From assembly GCA_009664345.1 (NCBI GenBank), contig CP043547.1, positions 5,732,709 to 5,796,708 on the forward strand: a DNA stretch of 64,000 nt, read 5' to 3'. The notes under the pieces are model-generated. The model did no database searches, was not told the origin of the DNA, and worked only from the letters and a program-made list of their open reading frames with translations. The stretch's first letter is position 1. Each line of letters starts with the position of its first letter. The DNA comes from Planctomycetales bacterium 10988. GTDB lineage: Bacteria > Planctomycetota > Planctomycetia > Pirellulales > Pb10988. Both the position numbers and the translations under genes were made by a program. Shown here in pieces: positions 26,541 to 33,303 of this stretch.

Positions 26541-26657
26541 AAAAAACTGAACTTTGTTTAAAGTCTGAATTCGAGTACACTCCAGGCCCCCAATCAATCA
26601 TCCCATCTAGATCTATTGATCTGTTGATAAGTGAAACTCGAACGTAGGAGGTCGTGC

Positions 26658-28076
26658 GTGGTCCGATGGATGGTCTGCCTGAGCCTCATTGGTCTCAGCT
26701 CTATTCCCGTCACTGCGCAGGAACTTCCCCCATCGTGGGCTGAGCCCGGTCGCGCTGTTTCCCAACAAAATGGATCGGCACCTGTTGAGTTCTTGCCAAG
26801 TCCCAACGCTCAGCCACTTCCCCCACAACCGGGCCAAGAAGGAGGGATTCTTTCTGCTGCGAAATCCGTCGGAAGGTCTCAAGGTGTCCCGCCAACGACG
26901 ACTTCAACATTGCAAGCTCCTCAATTCATTCAACAGGTCGAATACGAAACCTCCAGCCCAGCGGTCAATCCGGGCTCTCAGATTTCAGCATCGACTTTAA
27001 AAGACCCTCGCTTACAGCGGCTTCCGCCGATCGAACAAGAGCCGACTGCGATTGACGCGGGACAGTTTCAAAGCTCAAAATCTTTTCAAGCCGTCCGATT
27101 AGCCATCGAGCCGGTTTCCCCTTTCGAAGAGATCGAAGCATCTCCTTGGGAGGAAGCACTGGAAGAACCGACCGAACCCGTTCATGTAGAGGATCTTCCT
27201 GCCCCTGCGGCGGAAATTGACCTGAAACCGGAGAAGCCCAAAGAGGAGAAAAAGAAAACATCTCAACTGGCGGTTGTCACCCGAGTTTGCGAGGTAATCG
27301 ATCCGGCATCGTTGACGTTCAAGGAATATTTCTTTGGCGATCGCGAAATGCCGTGGATCATCTCGGCATTTCCCTATTTCTGGGAACGCGAGGATGTCGT
27401 CGAGTTCCTCACGCCATCGCGACTTGAAATGGGAGGCGATTTGCGGCAAGGTCGACGAAGTTCATGGACCATGACCACCCGAGCCGACTGGCGGCAAGAT
27501 AACAAATATCGCACGCACCTGATTAAACTTTCCGGTCGGTATTCCGAAGTGGAAGAAAAGCTAAGTGCCAATGAATGGACGATTCAGGACAATTATGATT
27601 GGAAGAGCCTCGATTCGCCTTGGCTGGTCTTTGGAAAAATCTCCGGCGAATACGACGAAATCGAGTCGTTGAGTTTGCGATCGAGTATGACGGTCGGGAT
27701 GGGCTATCGTTTTCTTGATGACAAGAAAAAGTACTTAGTCTTCCGCTTTGGTCCGACGTTTACCCATGAAAGATACTTTGGAGAAGTGGGGTCTTTTTCG
27801 AAGCCGGAGTTCTTGGCGGAACTGGAAGCAAAAATCACTTTTTGGAGGATCGATGTCGAACATCTCTCCAGTTTTTATCCATCGCTTGAATCGTTGAGCG
27901 AGGAGAATGCTTCTGGGGGCCGTCTGCGAAACGAATCGAGTCTTTTGATTCCGCTGGGAAAGAACGATCACTGGAAGTGGAAACTTTCCTTTCGGCATGA
28001 CTTTCAAGATCGCCCGCCGGAAAAGATTCCCCCGCACGAATACCAGGCTTCGCTTTCCATTATCTATAAGCGATAG
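26658..28076 (+). CDS. exported DUF481-type outer-membrane protein
   Basis: The open frame reaches GTG at 26631, but AGGAGG at 26646-26651 places the start at GTG 26658 (472 residues), directly at the signal peptide (RWMVCLSLIGLSSIPVTAQ). A Pro/Glu-rich segment runs to about residue 215. A C-terminal beta-rich domain follows, with alternating aromatic strands (LEMGGDLRQGRRSSWTMTT, VGMGYRFLDDKKKYLVFRFGP, YQASLSIIYKR) of the DUF481/YdiY outer-membrane barrel type. Its role is unknown. The preceding gene is also a large exported protein but has its own terminator. Confidence 0.8.
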   Translation: MVRWMVCLSLIGLSSIPVTAQELPPSWAEPGRAVSQQNGSAPVEFLPSPNAQPLPPQPGQEGGILSAAKSVGRSQGVPPTTTSTLQAPQFIQQVEYETSSPAVNPGSQISASTLKDPRLQRLPPIEQEPTAIDAGQFQSSKSFQAVRLAIEPVSPFEEIEASPWEEALEEPTEPVHVEDLPAPAAEIDLKPEKPKEEKKKTSQLAVVTRVCEVIDPASLTFKEYFFGDREMPWIISAFPYFWEREDVVEFLTPSRLEMGGDLRQGRRSSWTMTTRADWRQDNKYRTHLIKLSGRYSEVEEKLSANEWTIQDNYDWKSLDSPWLVFGKISGEYDEIESLSLRSSMTVGMGYRFLDDKKKYLVFRFGPTFTHERYFGEVGSFSKPEFLAELEAKITFWRIDVEHLSSFYPSLESLSEENASGGRLRNESSLLIPLGKNDHWKWKLSFRHDFQDRPPEKIPPHEYQASLSIIYKR

Positions 28077-28085
28077 CGATCAAGC

Positions 28086-28532
28086 TTAAGAATAAAACGA
28101 GGAGTGGTCGGAAGCATCAAACGCATTCCGAATATGGGTGATTTTTGGTTGTTCTTCCGAGGGCCATTCAATGCCAATTACATCGAACCGGCACGGGTTT
28201 CCTAACAACTTTTGTCGCTTGAGAAAACGCATTGCCTGCTTAACAATTTTCGCTTGCTTTTGAGGAGTGACGGCTTCCAGCGGTCCGCCGCGTTTCTGAT
28301 CTCGCCGGGTTTTCACTTCGACAAAGACGATTGTCTTTCCTTCTTGAGCAACTAAGTCGATCTCGCCGAATTGCGACCGGTCATTATAGCCGAGGATGTG
28401 ATGGCCATGCTTTCGCAAATACCGGGCGGCGATGTCTTCCCCTCGATTGCCAAGTCGCATACTCCGTTCATGCCGACGTAAGCGAAAACGTCTCCACTTG
28501 CGATAAAGTGCGGTTAGCCATTCGAATGCCAT
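28086..28532 (-). CDS. yraN: YraN/UPF0102 family nuclease-like protein
   Basis: The start is ATG 28532 (148 residues), chosen because GGAGGTGA lies just upstream and overlaps an earlier in-frame ATG at 28547. The core has GNRGEDIAARYLRKHG, then FGEIDLVAQEGKTIVFVEVKTR, i.e. the E-x-D and E-x-K residues of the restriction-endonuclease-like fold (PF02021). The usual length is about 120; an N-terminal basic helix adds the rest. It is last in the ffh-rpsP-trmD-rplS series, a common genomic position for yraN, but a strong hairpin separates it from rplS. Confidence 0.92.
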   Translation of the reverse strand: MAFEWLTALYRKWRRFRLRRHERSMRLGNRGEDIAARYLRKHGHHILGYNDRSQFGEIDLVAQEGKTIVFVEVKTRRDQKRGGPLEAVTPQKQAKIVKQAMRFLKRQKLLGNPCRFDVIGIEWPSEEQPKITHIRNAFDASDHSSFYS

Positions 28533-28547
28533 CGATATCACCTCCAT

Positions 28548-28586
28548 AAAAAAAGCCCTTGTTTGCTGACAAACAAGGGCTTTTTT
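28548..28586. terminator. bidirectional intrinsic terminator between rplS and yraN
   Basis: A perfect 12-bp stem (AGCCCTTGTTTG at 28554-28565, CAAACAAGGGCT at 28570-28581) with a 4-base loop is flanked by an A tract on the left and a T tract on the right. On the minus strand it should end most rplS transcripts, leaving yraN on read-through. Confidence 0.9.
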
Positions 28587-28610
28587 GTATTCGTCGAGAA
28601 AGCAAACGCT

Positions 28611-29105
28611 CTAGGATTGTTCGGCGGCTTTCTTGCGGGCACGGGTGCGTGCCTTTCCGCGAAGACGTGTTTTCTTCTTTTCGCCCTCGACCTTGGCGAC
28701 TTCGACCCGACGTTCCTTGAGGCGGGTCGCTTTTCCAACACGATCTCGTAAAAAGTACAATTTGGCTCGTCGGACAACAGAAGATCGTTTCACAACGACT
28801 TTGGCAATCCGCGGCGAAAGTACAGGGAAGGTTCGTTCGACCCCTTCATTGGCCACAATCCGGCGAACGGTGAACATTTCGCGGGTGCCTTCGCCACGAC
28901 GGGCGATGACCACGCCGATGAATTTTTGAATCCGCTCTTTTTCACCTTCTAAAATCCGAGTGTGGACTTCGACGGTATCCCCAATGTCGAACTTGGGCAT
29001 ATTCTGTTCTTTTTTGTTCGGCTCTTCGACAAGTTTAAGGATCGCGCCTTTATTGAGGCGGCCTACCGCTTTGGGTTTGTTTTCGGTTTCGGCTTCGGTA
29101 GCCAT
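28611..29105 (-). CDS. rplS: 50S ribosomal protein L19
   Basis: The start is ATG 29105 behind an AGGAGA ribosome site (164 residues). An open frame 13 codons longer has no support. The L19 core runs from FDIGDTVEVHTRILEGEKERIQ through FIGVVIARRGEG, FTVRRI and VERTFPVLSPRIAKVVVKR to RRAKLYFLRDRVGKATRLKE. It has an N-terminal extension of about 35 residues and a Lys/Arg-rich C-terminal tail of about 30 residues, both longer than in E. coli (115 residues). It sits directly after trmD in the classical order. Confidence 0.96.
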   Translation of the reverse strand: MATEAETENKPKAVGRLNKGAILKLVEEPNKKEQNMPKFDIGDTVEVHTRILEGEKERIQKFIGVVIARRGEGTREMFTVRRIVANEGVERTFPVLSPRIAKVVVKRSSVVRRAKLYFLRDRVGKATRLKERRVEVAKVEGEKKKTRLRGKARTRARKKAAEQS

Positions 29106-29315
29106 GGTTGCATCTCCTGGCCTTGCACGTAAGCAGGCCGTCAATAAAGAAGGAGGAAACAGGTTTTACGGGTAAGCAAGGATTCCGGGGCTGAGCCGAA
29201 AGAGCTTGCTGTGAGTAGTTTCGGTATGAGCGATCAATGTCTTTGCCGCTCCTAGCCAGCTATTCCAATACAATCAAAAATTACTTTTTAGGTTCAGGAA
29301 GTCAGTCTTGTTCCT

Positions 29316-30005
29316 TCACTGCGGGTCCAAAAGGTCCGGCCGAAGTTCTGACGTTCGCTGATGACTTTGTTCTTCTCGCCATTTCGCAATCGCTGGGTGA
29401 TCACCACTGAGCAAAATCGGTGGCACTTCCCGGCCTTCAAAATCGCGAGGCCGCGTATATTGCGGATACTCCAGCCAGCGGGACTCGGTAGAAAACGAAT
29501 CTTGTTGACTACTTTCCTTATGTCCCAAGACGCCCGGCACCAGTCGAATCACAGTATCGATCGTTGCCATCGCGGCGACTTCCCCGCCGTTGAGGATAAA
29601 ATCCCCGAGGGAAATCTCGATCGGTTGCAAAATCTCCCGGACACGATCGTCAAAGCCTTCGTAACGTCCACAGAGCAACAACAGCCGCTCCGTTTGAACA
29701 AGGTCCTCGACGACAGGTTGCCGCAACGTTCGCCCTTGCGGGGTCATCATCGCGACTTGGCCGGTTTTTTTCCCTTGAGCTTGCACCGCTTCGACGCAGC
29801 GAATCACCGGTTCGACCATGATCACCATGCCGGGTCCGCCCCCGAAAGGACGGTCATCGACTTGGCGATGTTTGCCGAGGCCCCACTCTCGAAGGTCGTG
29901 CAGATGCACTTCAACGAGGCCACGATCGATCGCCAATTTCAGCAGACTTTGCGTCAGGTAGCCTGAAAAAATCTGAGGAAACAGGGTGATAACATCAAAA
30001 CGCAT
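29316..30005 (-). CDS. trmD: tRNA (guanine-N1-)-methyltransferase TrmD
   Basis: The 229-residue SPOUT enzyme methylates G37 of tRNAs with G36. Signature stretches are MRFDVITLFPQIF, DDRPFGGGPGM, LLLCGRYEGFDDRV, the trefoil knot region ISLGDFILNGGEVAAM and LSGDHPAIAKWR. The length fits the family. It lies between rpsP (39 bp upstream) and rplS on the minus strand. No rimM lies between rpsP and trmD, where it is commonly found. Confidence 0.97.
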   Translation of the reverse strand: MRFDVITLFPQIFSGYLTQSLLKLAIDRGLVEVHLHDLREWGLGKHRQVDDRPFGGGPGMVIMVEPVIRCVEAVQAQGKKTGQVAMMTPQGRTLRQPVVEDLVQTERLLLLCGRYEGFDDRVREILQPIEISLGDFILNGGEVAAMATIDTVIRLVPGVLGHKESSQQDSFSTESRWLEYPQYTRPRDFEGREVPPILLSGDHPAIAKWREEQSHQRTSELRPDLLDPQ

Positions 30006-30044
30006 CTTCGCAACAAGCTATCTTGGGCAAGCGAAGTAAAAAAA

Positions 30045-30503
30045 CTATTCCGCGGGTTTCTCTTCCACGGGAGCTTCGGGTTTGGGACTTTCACCTTCCG
30101 CGGGTTCTTCCGCGGCGGGTTCCTCTGCCTTGGGCTCTTCCTTCTTCACAGCTGGTTTTGCAGCAGGTGCAGGAGCAGCGCCGGCAGCGACCATGGCCGG
30201 GGTTTTCGGTTGGCCGAACTTGCTACGAGCTTCGTCATTTTCTTTGACACGGGTGCCTTCAGGACCATATTTATTGATCAAGATGGCGACCTTTTCACTC
30301 GGTTGAGCACCAACACTAAGCCAGTAAGCGACGCGTTCACGATCGAGGCTTACTTGAGCATCATTGTCGGCAACCATGGGATCGTACGTTCCCAACTCTT
30401 CAATCACGCGGCCATCTCGTGGCGATCGTGAGTCCGCAGCACAAATACGAAAGAAGGGGCGGTGCGTACGACCCATCTTTTTCATTCGAATCCGAACAGC
30501 CAC
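30045..30503 (-). CDS. rpsP: 30S ribosomal protein S16
   Basis: Starts at GTG 30503 behind GAGGAG. Residues 1-80 are S16 (VRIRMKKMGRTHRPFFRICAADSR, then VSLDRERVAYWLSVGAQPSEKV). The total of 152 residues is much longer than the usual 80-90. The extra C-terminal 60-70 residues are Ala/Pro/Glu/Lys-rich and probably disordered. It is the second gene of the ffh series. Confidence 0.96.
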   Translation of the reverse strand: MAVRIRMKKMGRTHRPFFRICAADSRSPRDGRVIEELGTYDPMVADNDAQVSLDRERVAYWLSVGAQPSEKVAILINKYGPEGTRVKENDEARSKFGQPKTPAMVAAGAAPAPAAKPAVKKEEPKAEEPAAEEPAEGESPKPEAPVEEKPAE

Positions 30504-30695
30504 TCTGGTACTCCTCGTTACGTAGAAAAGGGAGGCTGAACTCCCTCTGTCTTGAATACGGATTGGGTGAATTAACGATTTTCTATTTCTTCGATTATCA
30601 ATAACTTAACAGAAAACCAAAAACTGGTTTTTGTGTCTCAGGGATTTCTTTTCGGAACGACGAGCAACCATGATGAGGCATGTTTCGTTGAGCGT
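30504..30695. other. ffh-rpsP gap with a weak hairpin
   Basis: AAAACCA (30613-30619) pairs with TGGTTTT (30625-30631) around five bases. It could act as a weak attenuating hairpin between ffh and rpsP; the evidence is slight. Confidence 0.35.
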
Positions 30696-32183
30696 TTACT
30701 TTCTCCGTCGATCCCGTTTTCGTTTGCGGCGATCTTTGGCACGCTCTTTTTCGTGTTGTTGCCGTTCTTTGCCGGTGAGTCGTTTGCCGGTACTTTGCTT
30801 CTGACCGGGAAGCATTCCTCGTGGATTCATCATCCCTTCGCCCGTCAACTCTCGCATCATTTTCATGCGATCCATCATCCCTTTGCCGGAGAGGGTTTTC
30901 ATCATTTTCCCCATCGTTTCGGCTTGTTGGACGATTTGATTGACTTCGTGCGGTTGCACCCCGGACCCGGCAGCGATCCGGCGGCGGCGACTATGATCCA
31001 GGAACTTGCTCGGATTCGGATGACGGCGTTCTTCCACGGTCATCGAGTCGATAATCCCTCGGATTTGCCGCATGTTCTTTTCAGCATCTGATCCAGAGAC
31101 CATCTTCATCATGTCCGCATTCATACCCGGCATCATGCCGAGCAATTTGGTGACCGGACCGAGTTTCGATACCTGACTGAGTTGATCGCGGAAGATTTCG
31201 AGATTGAACTGTCCTTCTTCGATTTGTTTTCGGACGCGTTCTTTCTCATCCTCGTCGATCACGCGATCGGCCCGTTGGATGAGCGACATGATGTCGCCTT
31301 GGCCTAAAATCCGTCCGGCGATTTGCTCAGGGACGAAAGGCTCCAGGTCGATCAGATGTTCCCCGGTCCCGATGAATTTAATCGGAACGCCGGTCACATG
31401 TTTGACGGAGATCGCGGCTCCCCCGCGGGCATCCCCATCGAGCTTGGTCAAAATCACGCCATTGAGTTCAAGTGCTTCGTTAAAGGACTTGGCACTATTG
31501 ACGGCATCTTGACCAGTATTCGAGTCCACAACGAGAAATACATGATGCGGCTGTACGCGATTGTCAATTCGCGTTAGCTCCTGCATTAACTCATCGTCGA
31601 CATGCAAACGGCCGGCGGTGTCCAAAATCAGGACATCGACCTCTTGTTTCTTCGCTTCCTTGACGGCTTGTTGGCAAACCGTGACAGGATTTTGCTGACC
31701 CGCTTCGCTATAGACCGGCACTTGAATCTGCGAGCCGACGACCTTGAGCTGCTCAATGGCGGCAGGACGTTGCAAGTCCGCGGCAGCCATCATCGGCTGT
31801 TTGCCTTGCTCTTTGAGCATTTTGGCAAGCTTGCCGCAGGTGGTCGTTTTCCCGGAACCTTGCAAGCCACACATCATGATGATCGTCAGGCCGGATTCCA
31901 ATCGCACCGAATTGTCGACTGGCCCCATCAAATTGACGAGTTCATCATAGACGATTTTACTCAACTGCTCGGTGGGATTGAGCTTAGTGAGTACTTTTTC
32001 GCCTTGGGCTTGTTCCGAGACGTTTTTCAGGAACTCTTTGACGACCGGGGCACTGACATCTGCTTCGTACAAGGCGTCGCGAACCATCTCCAGGCCGTCG
32101 CGCATGTTCGCTTCGGTCAACTTTCCTTTGCCGGAAAGCGTCTTAAAGGCAGAGACAAGGCCAGTTTGGAGGGATTCAAACAT
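30696..32183 (-). CDS. ffh: signal recognition particle protein Ffh
   Basis: The 495-residue protein has the N domain, the GTPase G domain (P-loop GLQGSGKTTTCGKLA near 110-124, DTAGRLHVD, TKLDGDARGG) and the methionine-rich M domain with GPVTKLLGMMPGMN. A long Lys/Arg-rich tail (ERAKDRRKRKRDRRRK) ends it. It binds signal peptides and 4.5S RNA and delivers ribosomes to the membrane. It is the first gene of the ffh-rpsP-trmD-rplS-yraN series. Confidence 0.97.
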   Translation of the reverse strand: MFESLQTGLVSAFKTLSGKGKLTEANMRDGLEMVRDALYEADVSAPVVKEFLKNVSEQAQGEKVLTKLNPTEQLSKIVYDELVNLMGPVDNSVRLESGLTIIMMCGLQGSGKTTTCGKLAKMLKEQGKQPMMAAADLQRPAAIEQLKVVGSQIQVPVYSEAGQQNPVTVCQQAVKEAKKQEVDVLILDTAGRLHVDDELMQELTRIDNRVQPHHVFLVVDSNTGQDAVNSAKSFNEALELNGVILTKLDGDARGGAAISVKHVTGVPIKFIGTGEHLIDLEPFVPEQIAGRILGQGDIMSLIQRADRVIDEDEKERVRKQIEEGQFNLEIFRDQLSQVSKLGPVTKLLGMMPGMNADMMKMVSGSDAEKNMRQIRGIIDSMTVEERRHPNPSKFLDHSRRRRIAAGSGVQPHEVNQIVQQAETMGKMMKTLSGKGMMDRMKMMRELTGEGMMNPRGMLPGQKQSTGKRLTGKERQQHEKERAKDRRKRKRDRRRK

Positions 32184-32546
32184 TGTAGCTTACAAATACG
32201 TACGGGTCGTCCAAGTTGCGAAAACGGGGAAACTCGCAACATACCAGATCAAAGGGAGATTGGCAATGGACTAGAAAGAGAAAGAAGAAAAATGTAGGCG
32301 GGGTGACGCGAAAACCAGGGGGATAAATCGTGTTCGGTTTTCAGTGTTCGGTGTTCGGTGTTCGGTTCAGGAAGGTTACATCGGTTCTCAAGTTATATCT
32401 GAATCGCACTGTATATATAAGGAGAAAAAGTTCCATACCTGCTCTCGATTTTCGGCCCAAGTACCGAACACTGAAGACCGAGCACCGGACACGAATCTTT
32501 AGGTATCAACCCGTGAAACTTCGCCAAGGAATGTGAACTCCAATTC
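32184..32546. other. intergenic region upstream of ffh with heptad element
   Basis: Holds the inverted-repeat element at 32325-32500 and, to its left, about 140 bp that must include the ffh promoter. No gene is seen. Confidence 0.55.
32325..32500. repeat. gene-less heptad inverted-repeat element (copy 3, reversed polarity)
   Basis: The left arm has five tandem heptamers (TTCGGTT, TTCAGTG, TTCGGTG, TTCGGTG, TTCGGTT; 32333-32367). The right arm, read on the minus strand, has TCCGGTG, CTCGGTC, TTCAGTG, TTCGGTA (32489-32462) then CTTGGG. The left arm shows the G-A-G-G order of the S23 element's right arm, and the right arm shows the G-G-A-G order of its left arm, so this copy is inverted. The outer flank CCAGGG...ATCGTG also resembles the S23 element. 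About 95 bp separate the heptamer arrays. Confidence 0.8.
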
Positions 32547-33212
32547 CTATCCCGCTCTTCGATGTTGGTCTTCGAGCTTTCCTTCAATGGAACGGAGGGT
32601 GAAGAGGATTTTTTGGAGAAGGTTCAGCATTTGAAGATGTTCGCGGGAAGGTTCGCCAGCGGACATGGGGATCGTTTCGCTTCGACCTAGTTTCTGCCGA
32701 GCGGCGAGGGCGAATTCAAGGAGTTCTTCCTTAACCCGGTAAGGATCGCGAATGGCGAAGAGAAGTTCCTCGGAAGAATCTGGCGAAGAATGAACTCCGT
32801 GCAAATAGAGTCGGCCTAAGCCCAGGATTCGCTCGACCGGGCCACGGCGGATTTCGATTCGAGAAAGCTGATCGAGGGCCAGTGAACGCCGAACACACCA
32901 CAGAAAACCGGCATAGGTCTGAATGGAAGTGCTTTCTATTTCATACTTTACGGAGAAGAAACGAAAGACTGCCATGATATTGGCCAGTACTCCAACAACC
33001 AGACCGGAGGCCATGCCGCACCACAGCGGGTGCATTTCTTTAACTTCCTCGGGCAAAAAGGAAATCATCTCTTGCCAATCCGCCGGAATAAGCGGCAGCA
33101 TCGAGATTCCGCCTGCCATGATTCCGCTGGCGATCAGGCCAGGGAACCAAGCTGAGAGGAGCCAAACGGCGAGCCAAACTTTTGCCGGACGAATTGTGCG
33201 ACGAGCTTCCAT
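32547..33212 (-). CDS. PH-domain (bPH2-type) membrane protein
   Basis: The 221-residue protein has two hydrophobic segments (about 13-40 and 65-85). A bacterial PH domain (PF03703 type) follows: YEIESTSIQTYAGFLWCVRRSLALDQLSRIEIRRGPVERILG with the typical GLGRLYLHG turn. A C-terminal coiled-coil-prone helix (LQMLNLLQKILFTLRSIEGKL) ends it. Such proteins are membrane-associated and of unclear function. It is a single gene; the heptad hairpin lies in its 3' region. Confidence 0.78.
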   Translation of the reverse strand: MEARRTIRPAKVWLAVWLLSAWFPGLIASGIMAGGISMLPLIPADWQEMISFLPEEVKEMHPLWCGMASGLVVGVLANIMAVFRFFSVKYEIESTSIQTYAGFLWCVRRSLALDQLSRIEIRRGPVERILGLGRLYLHGVHSSPDSSEELLFAIRDPYRVKEELLEFALAARQKLGRSETIPMSAGEPSREHLQMLNLLQKILFTLRSIEGKLEDQHRRAG

Positions 33213-33303
33213 GGCCTCGCATCCTTGCTGGGGCTGGATTCCAAAATCAACGGTCTTTCATGCGTCCTGCTGAATGTAAGGTACATTCGCTCAAGAGGAA
33301 AGA

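Larger units (their letters stand above)
26243..26657. other. intergenic region with terminator and heptad inverted-repeat element
   Basis: Contains the terminator at 26283-26327 and the inverted-repeat element at 26377-26540. An AGGAGG at 26646-26651 belongs to the next gene. No further gene is seen. Confidence 0.6.

Noticed and set aside
32678-33273. Additional plus-strand genes opposite the PH-domain protein
   Set aside because: Frames are shadows with no recognisable protein and no ribosome site.
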